A stretch of 46,440 bases of DNA from Chara braunii (Eukaryota; Streptophyta; Charophyceae; Charales; Characeae), in assembly GCA_003427395.1 (NCBI GenBank), contig BFEA01000241.1, forward strand, positions 1,212,579-1,259,018, in the 5' to 3' direction. Numbering within the stretch: position 1 is the stretch's first letter; the number at the start of each line of letters is the position of its first letter. Both the position numbers and the translations under genes were made by a program. Positions 21,165 through 31,850 of the stretch are shown piece after piece. Under the pieces are notes generated by a model. That model was given only the letters and a program-made list of their open reading frames with translations. It had not been told where the DNA came from and did not search any database.

Positions 21165-23260
21165 GCCGAATTTGCCTTCACAGACCATTGTACACGAATT
21201 CAATACCAATGTCGACCTTGAATACTGCACCAGGTAAGTATCTCTATCCTCTTTCTCTCTATCTCCCTTCTTTGTCTCTCCCTCACTGTGTGAATGTGTC
21301 TCTCTCCATGTATGTCACAGGGCAGGATGTGTCTCCATGTATGTCACAGTGGCCGTGAGCCTGTTTCACAGTGTCTCTGAGTATGTCACCGTGCCGCTGT
21401 GCACTCTGAGTCATCGTGCATTGTGTGACTGTGTAGCTGTGGGGTTCACTGTCAGGGTTACGATGTCGTTGTCTGTTCCACAGTATCTGTGTGTGACACA
21501 ATGCCTATGTCTGTTCCACTGTGTATGCATGTGTTTCGTTGCGTATGTCACTGTGCACTTTGTGTTGTACCTCCGTGCATCTGTGTGATTGTGTATCTGA
21601 GTGTTATCGTGTGTCTATGTTTGTGTGTCTGTGCATTGTGTTTCACTGTGCATTAAGTATCACCGTGCATTACGTGTCTGTACACTGTGTCACTGTGTGT
21701 TTTCACTGTGTATGCGCGTGTGTCATAGTGTCTGTGTGTTTGTCACAATGCACCGTGTATCTGTGTCACTGGGCACTGTGTCTCTGTGTCACCATGACAG
21801 TGCATTGTGTATCTGTGTGTGTCCCTCTGCGTTGCTGTGTATCTGTGTCGCCATGCATCTGAGTGTGTGTTACTGTGTGTCTGGGTATCTTTCACACTGC
21901 ATCGCGTATCTGTGTCACCGTGCACTGTGTCTGTGTACCTGGGTGCCACTGTCTTTCACTTTCTGTTTTGTTTGTCACGGTCCGTCTGTCTGTATGTATC
22001 TCCGTTTGTCTGTTTGTTGTTGTCCGTATCTGTCAGTCTGTCTGTCTGTATCTGCCTGTCTGTATATATGTACGTCTGTTTGCGTCTCCTGTTTGTCCGT
22101 GCCAAGAGCTAGTACTCAAGCAATGCTCCAACCTTCAACAACCGAATGCATAGTGAATGTCGGAGATGAGGCAGGCAGACATCACCATGATCCATGCTCT
22201 TTACCAGACCATTCTACCGGTAGGAGCAATGGGTGGTGTATACAAAGGGAAGGGGCGTAATCAGCAAGAACTGATTACTCAACTGCAGGGTGTATGAGTG
22301 AGAACGATATACAGTAAACCAAGTTGCGAAATTACACAGCTGAGCAAGCAGTAGTATCCCAAGTAAAGAGTACAAATGCACCGAGAAAACCATCCATATA
22401 GAGTAATACAATGAAGAAATGAGTCAACGCTCAAACCCGTAGGCCATACCAACACAGTAGCCAAAGTCACTCCTCTTTGTCTCTCTCTCTCTCTCTTGTC
22501 TATTTGTTTGTCTGTTTCTTTCTGTGTGTGTACCGTTGTTGGGATACAGTTGCTCGAGGGGGAATCCTGGTCGGGCGCGCGGGCGCCATGGCCGTAGAAG
22601 ACTAACTTGGATATGAGTCTGTGTTTCTGGCTTCATTATATCTGAACTCTATGCGGGCGTCACTGCCACAATGTGATTGCCATCTCCTCGCATGCACGCC
22701 GAGTTTCGAAGAAACGAGTCTGACTTCAATAACAACAATAATAATAATAATAATAATAATAATACCACTACTAATGATAATAATATAACTGTAAGGAAAA
22801 TGAGCAATATGAAGATGACATTGTCCAGAATGCACAATCACATTGAAGGCCAGATAGCATCAGAGTGTCCAGAAAGTGGAGATTCACCAATATAACACTA
22901 ATGAAGGATAAAACCAATGTCAATGAGAGTTTGTCCTCGTCATCACCATTATGAGTGTCCAGGCTCTATCTCCCTACTCGCCCAGCCTACTACCTACACA
23001 ACTACTATCTGCTTACTAATTGACAATGCAACTGTTGACGTTAGCAGCCGACAAAGTACCTGAAGATGTCGCTCAATGCAGACCATCGGCAATACCAGGT
23101 ACGTATCTCATCACCCTCAATCAAACCTTGACAACCCCACTTTCGCCTCTTTCGTTGAAGACCACGGATCGCGCGTCTACCCCCTCTAACATGCCAACCC
23201 CTACACATTATAGCTAGGATCGTAACGCAATAATAATAGTAGTAGTAATAGCAAAATAAC

Positions 23261-23336
<76 letters not shown>

Positions 23337-24137
23337 CAGGGAAAATGAGCGATAGCGAACTTCATAACAAGCAGCTTCATATACATGAAACCAAATAATC
23401 GTCACCTCGAACCAAAAGTAGAATTGCATCACGAGTCCCACCACATAAGAGCATACCAAAAACTCATAATTGACAATACTGGAATAGTCTCGTCATCATC
23501 ATCAACGAAGAACAAAAGTTGATATCCTATCTGGCGCTTGACGCCCAGACTACAAATGGAAGATCCTATCTAGCCTATCTACAATGCCGCTGATGACGTC
23601 AACAACTCCCCGAAGTTCGAGCAGATCTCGGCCAATGCCGTTCGCCTCAAGCACAAGGTATGTTTACCGTATCACTCGCAACTTCGGTCCACATGCACAA
23701 GTACCCAACCTACCACCACGCAATCCTCCTCTGCACTTACACGCACATTCATTTCCTCTCGCGACGTTGCCCTTTTCCTCCCGCCATTCTCCTCCTCCAA
23801 TCTTTTCCTCTTTTTCTTCTTTACTTCTCTCTCTATCTTCATTCCCACTCGTCACATATAAATATATATATATATATATATATATCCCCTCGTTTGTTGT
23901 CCTCTTCTCTCTCTCTCTCTACGGTTTACCGGGTAGTTCTGTTTGTGACGATATATGTATATATTCTGACGAGAATTATAATGATTAATAACAATAATAA
24001 AATCAAAAAAAAAAAAAAAAAAAAAAAAAAGTAATAGAACGCTAATGTATACTAACCATTTTTCGGGCTATGTGCATTCGTGGAAACAGGGAGAGAATGA
24101 GACAACGTCGAACGACCGTGACTGGTTGCTTCGTTGA
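21165..24137 (+). CDS. Candidate multi-exon host gene, 3' part (five exons, product unknown)
   Basis: Five short segments chain into one frame through GT-AG junctions: 21165-21233, 22171-22219, 23045-23098, 23574-23657 and 24090-24137 (TGA at 24135). Donors read GTAAGT, GTAGGA, GTACGT and GTATGT. The first intron is phase 2 and the last three are phase 0. The encoded pieces look like ordinary protein, for example SQTIVHEFNTNVDLEYCT, QADITMIHALYQTILP, PTKYLKMSLNADHRQYQ and FEQISANAVRLKHK. Introns are 432-937 bp and carry the AAT tracts and a GTGTCTGTGT-rich stretch (about 21290-22090). The first segment begins with a phase-2 acceptor, so more exons should lie upstream; I could not find them. 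I recognise no family. Other frames are also open in several exons, so the model needs transcript support. Confidence 0.35.
21290..22095 (+). repeat. GTGTCTGTGT / CACTGTG-rich cryptic repeat
   Basis: About 800 bp built from irregular CACTGTGTATCTGTGT-like words. Long Cys/Val/Ser-rich frames (up to 219 codons) arise from it and are not genes. In the exon model it fills most of the first intron. Confidence 0.8.
22731..22763 (+). repeat. (AAT)n microsatellite
   Basis: A short AAT run. It is followed by GAAAATGAGCAATA, a word also found (GAAAATGAGCGATA) after the AAT tract ending at 23335. The two tracts may therefore belong to copies of one dispersed unit. Confidence 0.9.
23252..23335 (+). repeat. 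(AAT)n microsatellite
   Basis: A nearly pure AAT run of about 80 bp, in the candidate gene's third intron. The minus-strand poly-Ile/Leu/Tyr frames here are artefacts. Confidence 0.95.
23862..23885. repeat. (AT)n microsatellite
   Basis: A short AT run followed by pyrimidine-rich sequence, in the last intron of the candidate gene. A 26-base poly(A) run lies at 24005-24030. Confidence 0.9.
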
Positions 24138-24291
24138 AGTTTCACCAAATCATCAGGAGGCTGATCCTCCCCCACGGCCTTTCAATTTGAGCCATGCACC
24201 CCGTTTAGGTACGTGGTCTGTATTCTCTATAAGTCCCCCCTCCATCTCTCTCTCCCTCTTTCTCCCTCACACTCTCGCATACACATATATA

Positions 24292-24547
24292 GAGGGATAG
24301 ATCGGAGACAGGGAAACCCACTCATGGGTCGCTGAAGTCCGACGAAACAGTTTAGGATAATCATGCTTCTCCTTAGTGGAGATGTGTGTAGTGAACATGA
24401 CAGCGCACACACACACACACACACACTCACATGCACAGAGGGGTAGATCGGAGACAGGGAATCCTACTCATGGGTTGCTGAAGTCCGACGAAACAGTCTG
24501 GGACAGTCATGCTTTTTCTTAGTGGAGTGGTGTGTAGTGAATATGAC

Positions 24548-24625
<78 letters not shown>

Positions 24626-24780
24626 CTCACTCTCTCGAAAAAATAGATAACATGATCTCCTAATGGCTTGGTGAAAGGTCGACGAATCAGTCTTGTCACA
24701 GTCGCCTTTCTCTAGAATCGTATTTACAGAACACACACACACACACTCACACATACACACACGTATACACATACACAACC
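24292..24780 (+). repeat. Tandem ~145-bp units, each ending in an (AC)n tract
   Basis: Unit 1 (from 24292) and unit 2 (from 24437) share AGATCGGAGACAGGGAA, CTGAAGTCCGACGAAACAGT and GTGTGTAGTGAA, each followed by an AC microsatellite. The longest AC run is about 24548-24630. A third, diverged unit lies at about 24659-24750. The AC tract appears to have been duplicated with its flank, then changed length independently. Confidence 0.85.
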
Positions 24781-25248
24781 AAAATGAGAGTGGTCCTAGA
24801 TCTAGTAGTAGATTCATTTGATTTGCCTTATCATAGAAGTAGCGTGACGGCGGTTATGAGGTTAGAGACTTAGGCGTACACACTCACACACTCACTCACT
24901 CACACGCATACACTCCCACAAACACACACACATTAGTGTATACACCCACGATATAGCGGTAGGTTCATTCAATTTAGTTCGGGAAGTAAGTTGTGAGGTA
25001 GGCGACTGTCCTGTTCTCTCTCTCCCTTCGTCCTTGTTGCCATCGTAATCATCGTCGTTGTCGCTGTAGTAGTTGTCGTCGTCATTGTCGTCGCCACCGT
25101 TGTTGTCGTCGTCGTCCAGTCGTAAGCGTCGCCATCGTCGTCGTCTCATTGTACGCTCAGGTAAATATCCCCCATCTTTTCTTCTTCCCCTTCTTCCTCT
25201 TCTCCTTCTCCTTCTCCTTCTTCTTCTTTTTGCGCTATTCGCCCTTAC
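24781..25248. other. Low-complexity DNA (CACTCA and GTCGTC runs)
   Basis: Imperfect ACAC/CTCA tracts to 24930 are followed by a GTC-rich stretch (about 25050-25145). Asp- or Ser-rich frames across it are compositional. Confidence 0.7.
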
Positions 25249-25375
25249 CCCCTCCTCCTCCTCCTCCTCCTCCTCCTTCTTCTTCTTCTTCTTCTTCTTC
25301 TTCTTCTTCTTCTTCTTCTTCTTCTTCTCCTCTTCCCTGTTTCTTCTTCTCCTTCTCCTCCTTTCTTCCTAGCGC
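25249..25375 (+). repeat. (TCC)n/(TTC)n microsatellite
   Basis: A CTC block passes into a TTC block. It produces poly-Pro, poly-Ser and poly-Phe frames on the plus strand and poly-Glu/Arg frames on the minus strand, all artefacts. Confidence 0.95.
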
Positions 25376-25675
25376 CTCCTTTCTCCTCGCGCAACCATCT
25401 TTCTTGTTTGCGTGCGCTAACCCCCGCACTGTTCTGTTTCTGCTCGTGCCTGCTTCCAGCGCGCCTTCTCCCTTGCATGCGCGCTCATTCCCTCTCTCGT
25501 TCCGCGCGCCTCCTCCTGCTCCTCTTTGCATCTTCCTCCCTCGAGGTCATTTCCTCCTCGATCGCACTCCTCTTACGATCTGCCCTAGGCACCGAAGTTG
25601 TTTTCACGTAGTGATCGGTAACAACTTCCACCGAGTCCCCCTCTCGATTTCGATCTGTAGTATCGTGGTACTATC

Positions 25676-25712
25676 TGATGAATCTGTCACGGATCCCGCG
25701 GCAGATTCATCA
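25676..25712. repeat. Perfect 11-bp stem-loop
   Basis: TGATGAATCTG at 25676-25686 is complementary to CAGATTCATCA at 25702-25712, with a 15-base GC-rich loop. An A-rich tract follows. A second small stem, CCTCGTTT / AAACGAGG, lies at 25870-25887. The function of both is unknown. Confidence 0.6.
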
Positions 25713-25918
25713 AAACAAACTAATAAAATAATAATAACTACGGGTCAAAAATAAATACAAAAAATACAAAAAATAAAAGAAGGAATTTAAATGTTAAAGA
25801 TAATAAAAGAAAACAAAAGAAAATAAGAAAATCTAACTGCTAACTACCCTGATATGCCAAGTGTCGGGCCCTCGTTTTCAAACGAGGCTAACTACAACTA
25901 CTAACTCTAACTAACCTA

Positions 25919-25964
25919 TGATCTTGAGGTCACGGGTTCAAGTCCCCGTCGGCCGAATACGGGG
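25919..25964 (+). repeat. tRNA-like 3' half (B-box region)
   Basis: GGTCACGGGTTCAAGTCCCC contains a near-consensus B box (GGGTTCAAGTCCC) and a T-arm-like stem, followed by GTCGGCCGA. No matching D arm or anticodon arm lies upstream, so it is a tRNA-derived fragment or SINE piece rather than a tRNA gene. Confidence 0.5.
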
Positions 25965-26000
25965 CTAAAGTTGAGCTCCTTGCAAAAAAGAGTAAGCTCA

Positions 26001-26072
26001 GGGGTTGGGCAGATTCGATCCCTCAGTCTATCACTTAACAATCCTGCACCCTAACCTACTGAGCTAGCTCCC
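26001..26072 (-). repeat. tRNA-derived sequence (SINE head or tRNA pseudogene)
   Basis: On the minus strand the 72-base segment starts GGGAGCTAGCTCAGTAGGTT (a good A box), then has GGGATCGAATCTG (B box) at the expected distance, and ends CCCAACCCC. The acceptor stem pairs poorly beyond three bases, so it is not an intact tRNA. It faces the plus-strand tRNA-like piece 40 bp away. Confidence 0.6.
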
Positions 26073-26099
26073 ACTTCGAGTAAAAAAAGAGCAATTTCC

Positions 26100-27595
26100 G
26101 TATGTATACAACAACGGGGTGCAATTCTACCAAAGGCCTAATCTCGTTTTGCGAGTCTTTAGCGAGGGCACGCCTGCCGGCTGGTATGCCTGTCGGAGTG
26201 CTTGTTCGTTTGAGTGTATGTGTGACCCGCCTGGGTACTCAGTTGATCGGAAGGCCTGAAGGGCCGGTATTTTTACCTGTGGACGCGACATTGAGGGTCG
26301 CGGCGGGGAAAACACCCAAGAGGTAGGTAAATCGTTACCTCACCAAGTAGAGGTAGATGTGCCGAGTACCCGACTCGAAGGCCGAGTAGAGGAAGGCACG
26401 TTGGTATTTTTAGACGCCCAGTACCAGCAGGTAGACAAGTACCACACCAAGTCTCAACGTGTATCATAGGTCTACCTGACACGACACTGACCCAATCAAC
26501 CTCTCGACCTTTTCGATCAGAGGGTATTATTACTAATCCTAACCATCACAGCGCGCGTCATAACAACACGCGCGCATACTCTCGAAATTTTCTCACCGAT
26601 TCGCGCAGGCCTCAATGACCGAGGAAATCGTTTCAAGTGTCACGCCAAAGCGCGCACACCCTTTCCATTCCAGACCGGCCCCGACATGGTAGTCGACGTC
26701 ATCGTTGTGTCGATTGCAAAAACATGGCCAAATACCCTTGTAAGGGTATTTGGTCCGACAACGTCACTGCGACTAATTATCAAAGCATATGCCGACATCA
26801 TAGTCTGATGCTGTAGTGCCTAAAATAATTCACGTTAAAATAAAATTATTGCGACCGCTCGTTAATAGAAGGACCACATCGCTAGTTTATAATCAACGTC
26901 CCCAGATGCTGATATGTGTCCATATCCAATTTTGTCAGTCGTAGGTTCGGTCTTCGTAACATTTGGCAAATACGCCAATCTCATAAAGTCATGCAACTCA
27001 AGAAATTTTGTTTAAATGATCGGACAAAGCCTGACATTAAAAATACCGAGAAGATACTTTTGTAAAGGTTCCTGCTTCACTCCACGACCACACACTGTGA
27101 AGATGGCGACGTTTTAACAACACCCTCACGACACAAGCACATTACCTGGTAGGTTGCCTATCACCTCAACCCCAAACAACGGGCTCAGACGTAAGCATTA
27201 CTGCAGCTTCAGGAGCGCGACCCCCGTAGTTTTTTTTTCCCCTGAACTATCACTATTATAATCCTTAATACGTTTTTTTCAAATGCTGTTGTTTTTTAAA
27301 GAGCGACGACCTTAAGATATCATTGTTAGTAGTTATGATCTATACTTTTTGAATTTAGGTTCATTAGTGCAAGCACAAAATCGAACGGATACCCTCAATC
27401 AAGTCTTTTTAAACACCACAGCCTTTGAGGCTATTTTATCGAATTTATGTATAAAATATAAGACATGATTTACCAAGTCTAAGACGCGGGTGCCCAAATG
27501 GGACACTTATTTTTTTTTTTTTTAATGGGTTCTAAAAGGTGGATATCATTATTCATGAATGGGATTGAAGGGCGGACATAAAACCTCATACAATA
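26100..27595. other. Unassigned DNA
   Basis: I see no supported gene. It contains a 26-bp palindrome (26728-26753), listed separately, and short AGGTAGGTA / AGTAGAGG words at about 26320-26400. Confidence 0.45.
26712..26766 (+). repeat. Palindrome-centred conserved block, copy 1
   Basis: CCAAATACCCTT and AAGGGTATTTGG form 12-bp perfect arms around GT at 26728-26753. Flanking TTGCAAAAAC and CCGACAACGT are shared with the reverse complement of 43038-43093, which has its own perfect palindrome. One frame of both copies reads C-K-N-x3-YPCKGI-x2-DNV, so this may be a fragment of the same LINE ORF1 as the second copy. Confidence 0.6.
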
Positions 27596-27596
27596 T

Positions 27597-28095
27597 AATC
27601 CTACCGCAACCGTTTTCGTTTTGTCCTAGATGTATCTGACCATGTCTGGATCCAAAGAGCTGCAAATTGAGTGCTTATGGGAGTGCACTCTCATTATCAT
27701 TCCTCCGAAAAGATCATGAACATGGGGGTACGTATTGTAAGAGACACAAAATAAAATTGAAAAAAAAAAAACATATAATAAAATCCTTTCATGTTCGTTC
27801 CTTTTTGTCATAGTTATGCCTGACCGTGTTCTAATCTGGAGAGCAAGAAATTTAGTATTAGTGGGAATACACTCTTAGTATCGTTCCTCTCGAAGCTCTG
27901 CAACGTTTTGTCACAGATATAAAGAAAATGAAACAAAATAGAATCCTCTCCCACGTTTATTTCTTTTTTATCCTTGATGTCTCTGACCGAGCTTCACTCC
28001 GAAGAAACGTAAACTGGGTACTAGTGTCATCACGCTCTCACTATCTTTCCTCTCAAAGGCCTATGAGAATAAGGGGCATTTTTATTTTATTTTCT
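27597..28095. repeat. Three tandem units of about 160-185 bp
   Basis: Units begin AATCCT at about 27597, 27782 and 27942. Each contains a T-rich stretch, CTGACCG/A-TG, then ACTCTC/TA-TATC followed by TTCCTC. Similarity between units is moderate. No coding potential is seen. The array is old, or evolves as a local satellite. Confidence 0.65.
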
Positions 28096-28874
28096 TATAC
28101 TGTGCTATAATAATTCTGAATAAGACCGACTGCTTGACATTCAGATCCTCAAAATGTTTTCCAAGCAGACATTGCGCCTCATTTTATAGCAGACCCATTG
28201 TTTTATATACAAGGCCACATCGATGATGCCCCCGACCCTGGTTTGGCACTGCTTGCCAAACCCTGATTGCGTAATTATGAGAGTGTCTAGTTGTCGAGGG
28301 CAGTAATGGTTTAACCACTACAGGCAAGTTGTACCGGTCGTTTGTGCATCCCACCCTTGCAAGGTTGTAGTGTCCTAACTAACTAACACCGCACATAACA
28401 CCAAATAAACATGACAATACTCGAACACTTAGCTCTAGTCCAACACATTATTGTCAATCTGACCAGCCACGGATAATCCGGTCATCTAGTTCATCTATAT
28501 TTAAACTCGGTTGTGTAATTCAATAGTCTATGGGTGTACCAACCAAGCTTAGGCTCGTTGGTTCACTGCTTTGTTTTCGAGGAAATCGCACAAGCCATTT
28601 CTCGGGCATCGGGACTTGATATAGCAGGTATTCTGATATCTAAATAGGGTACAAATGCGAGTTGTATTTTTTTTCTACTTCTTTAGAGGTGCAAGAAATC
28701 GAAATTGAACTGTTTTTCTGCATCTTTGCATAAAACACATACAAATTCAACAACTTGATCGAATCCTCTTTGCTGGTGGGACCTCGCCCCTGTATAGCTT
28801 TCGGAGTAGAGGTACATAGGTAGTAAAAACCTACTAAAAGATGAATTCGAAAAAAATTAAGAGAAGAATATGAG
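28096..28874. other. Unassigned DNA
   Basis: I see no supported gene. A small perfect hairpin, TTTGGCA-CTGCT-TGCCAAA, lies near 28241-28259. Confidence 0.4.
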
Positions 28875-31850
28875 TTTTTTTTTTTTTTTTAAAACAACAG
28901 TCCAGACCTACTAGGAGGGGTGATATGAGCAGCTCTCCCTTAAAATATGTAGATCCCCACTCCGTCTATCGGTGGGGAGCAACATCTGCTCGAAACTGGG
29001 AACGTCAACGAAATCCAATATAACCAGTCCAGCGTCCCATGGGAACATCAACGGAATCCAATATGACATAGTATAAGAATCATGATAGTTTGTGACTGTG
29101 AATTATATCTCTTCACCTAAATTTTAGGCCCCAAATTTAACCCATGAAATTCTCATACTACAAAGTCTGAAAATGAGTTTTTATTAAAGTTGAGTCTTGA
29201 GAGATCAAAAGAGAACATGCACACCACCCCGAGCAACTGCTCCTAACCATGGAAGAGGGAAGAAAAAAAATATGGAAAAAAGTCGAATTGGAATGGAGAG
29301 GTTCAGGTTGGTCCAACCGTTAAACACCATGTGATAGCCTCTTTGAAAGTCTCTTTGACCTCCCCCCTGTGCCTTGCTTCATTACATTTTCTCAATCCAT
29401 CCCCTTTCGATCCCCTCTAACCAATAATTACAAATTTGTTTTATGTTTTCTTGAATTTCAATACATGATGAAAGATATTTGATTCATTCTTTTACGTTCT
29501 CCTATTGTGTGGTAATATCAGTTTATATTTGTTGTTTTATAATGTCAGAAAATTTTGGACCATCAAGCCATGTGCCCTCTATTTCGTGCATGCATCATCT
29601 CCTCCATAATGCTCATACAAGAAATAGCACGCCTGCTGATTTTAAATAGGTTATGTGGAAAAAGTTTAGTTGCTCAGGGTGCGATGTTTCACATTACAAA
29701 GCTTTGCAATCCCAAGGCCATAAATGTGAGGTGCCCAAATGGTTCTAGATCCTCTCCCACCATCGCCATACCCTAAAAGTCCTTAGATATTGAAGGAAAA
29801 TATGTTCAACTATTTTCAAAATGTTGTGGGTCGGGAACGTGGTGGAGCAACATTTGCACCAAGGTAGAGCAATTCCTCTATGTTCTTAAACTAGAGAGGT
29901 TTTGTCAATAATCTAATATTGGTGGGCAAACAAGGATAATCTATCTGCCATTACAATGAAACTACCTTGGTTGGTTTGTCTTAATGGTGTTAAATCATTT
30001 GATGGGTCTGAGAGTTTTGTTGTTGACATTAAGATAATGCATTCAACGAGTCTTCGTCTTCCACTTTATGTTTATTTTGAGTCATAGCGTTTAGTAAGTT
30101 AACCAATAAGGTATAGAGGGATCGAATACACTAAGCTCCCCCACCCACTGAACTCATAAAAGGGTTCAAAGGTAGTCCAACGACTGGCGTAGTAGGCTTG
30201 AAAGCAAACCATTGATCCTTGTGCTGCAATACTCTTATCCTAAACACATGTTAGAAAAGACACCATCAATCCATCTCTGGTTGAGATTTTTGTAGTTTGT
30301 GGTCATCGCAAAGCGTATATAGAGAAAGAAAAACTTATGCATCTGAGTGTAGTTCCGCCACATTGCCAAACAAATTTAGTTGATCTTTTATGGTCACCCG
30401 ACCACTAATATGAAGGGCGAGTCCCTTCTGAAGAATTTTGATACAATCTAACGAAACCATCTCAATCAAGGTATATATCCGTGGTGACCACGCAGAAACG
30501 AGATTAGGGATCTGCACGGGAGCACCAGTCCTTCGAGTCCTGATACCATACATCCCAAATTCTAAGAACCCAAATTTTCACCCATCCACGCCAATAAAAA
30601 TTTATATAGTGAAGCGTCCGCCCTTGCGAATCCCTAATCCTTGCGCAAGTCAACCCCTGCTGCACGACAATTCTGATCATCTGTGTTGAAGTCAAACAAT
30701 GATGCACACCCCCTTGGAATAGACTAAGAATGATTTTTCAACCATACCTGGGGATCTGTGCGAAATGAGACAGAAGGTGCAAGTCTCGCAATCTGTTATA
30801 AAGCCAACACAATCCAAGGGGCTTACGAGTTAAGAAGTAATTGTTTGATTCATTGAACTGAAATTGTCATGGCCTGTATGGATGAATTAATAATGTTCAC
30901 TCCTCCTTTAGTTTTAGGTTGAATTACAGATTGTCATGTCACATCACTAATCACACTTTTGCATTCTGGATTACCTCGCCCTGAGAATGATGCCTCCTGT
31001 CTTTGTAAGGATCGAAGGGAAACTTTATCTAACGCCCAAATCGCTGATTTGTACCATAAAGAAGCAAGAGTGACATTATTAATGACTAAAGAGCGACCAA
31101 TGATTGAGGTGTGCTTTTCTTTCCACTCTTTGCAAGGACAAGTTGTGATATTCCTTTATTAAAGTTTACTGTTAATTGTTGGTTTTTCATCCACTTCAAC
31201 GGATACTCCTAGAACCCGGGTGGGAGCTTCAATAGGTAACCAACTAATTTGAGGTTGTTCTGGGGTCGAACACCTTGATGATGAATCCATCCTAATGTTT
31301 TGTTGCCCCAGTTAATCCTCATATATGAAAGCGCAAAAAACTTCTCTATCAAACGTTAAATTACGATTGAGTTATCATAGAAAGTCTCTACCATCAGAGA
31401 AAGGTTATCAGCAAACACCAAAGAAACTGGAATCGCCTGCTCTAGAAAGGTGGAGAACATAAGACTTTTAATGTCCTTGTTCTTGTGTGAATTAGCGATT
31501 AGAGCTTCTATAATGATGGTAATGAGAAAGGGGGCAATAAGATCTCCTTGGAGTCCTTGCCTTACTAGACGCTGTAGGGAAATGGAAGGAGCAAGGTTAC
31601 CATTCACCGTAACTTGCATTGTGGCGTTAACATGCAATGTTTCTACCCAACGACGAAAACATGCCCCAATTTTATTTTTTTTCTAGACATTTATTTAAAA
31701 AGAGCTAATTCACATGGTCATAGGCTTTCTCAGAACCAATAAAAACAAAGGTAGCATTGTGTTTAGATTTACGGGCCAGCTTAAGTAGTTCATTGACAAG
31801 GAGATTAAACCACGTTCCAAATCCAGACTCCCAGGTCATTCAGTTCACTC
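28875..31850 (-). mobile_element. 5'-truncated LINE copy B (same family as copy A)
   Basis: On the minus strand this runs from about 31850 to a poly(A) tail seen as T at 28875-28890. The conserved 3' block lies at about 28900-29045 (ATCGGTGGGGAGCAACATCT). Upstream, 29.55-29.95 kb matches the zf-RVT region of copy A. A frame at 31356-31637 keeps the RT words RQGLQGDLIAPFLITIIIEA and LVFADNLSLMVET. The catalytic F-A-D-D is changed to F-A-D-N. Frames are heavily broken. Homology to copy A stops near 31810-31850, which marks the truncation. Confidence 0.8.
31356..31637 (-). pseudogene. LINE reverse transcriptase fragment (copy B)
   Basis: This 93-codon remnant covers the RT palm between the R-Q-G-x-x-G-D segment (RQGLQGDLIAPF) and the active-site strand (VFADNLSLM). 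The second active-site Asp is Asn, which would abolish catalysis. It corresponds to 37939-38324 of copy A. Confidence 0.8.

Noticed and set aside
22107-22219. Longer alternative for the second exon, starting at 22107 or at the ATG at 22157
   Set aside because: Also open, but the phase-2 join at 22171 fits the upstream exon's best frame. The alternatives are kept only as options for transcript data to decide.
21601-22260. 219-codon Cys/Val-rich open frame
   Set aside because: It is built from irregular GTGTCTGTGT words; composition explains the open frame. Only its last ~50 bp overlap the proposed exon, in a different frame.
23041-23459. Ile/Leu/Tyr-rich frames resembling membrane proteins
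   Set aside because: They are translations of an AAT microsatellite, not hydrophobic helices under selection.
25235-25754. Long poly-Ser/Pro/Phe and poly-Glu/Arg frames
   Set aside because: They are translations of a TCC/TTC microsatellite.
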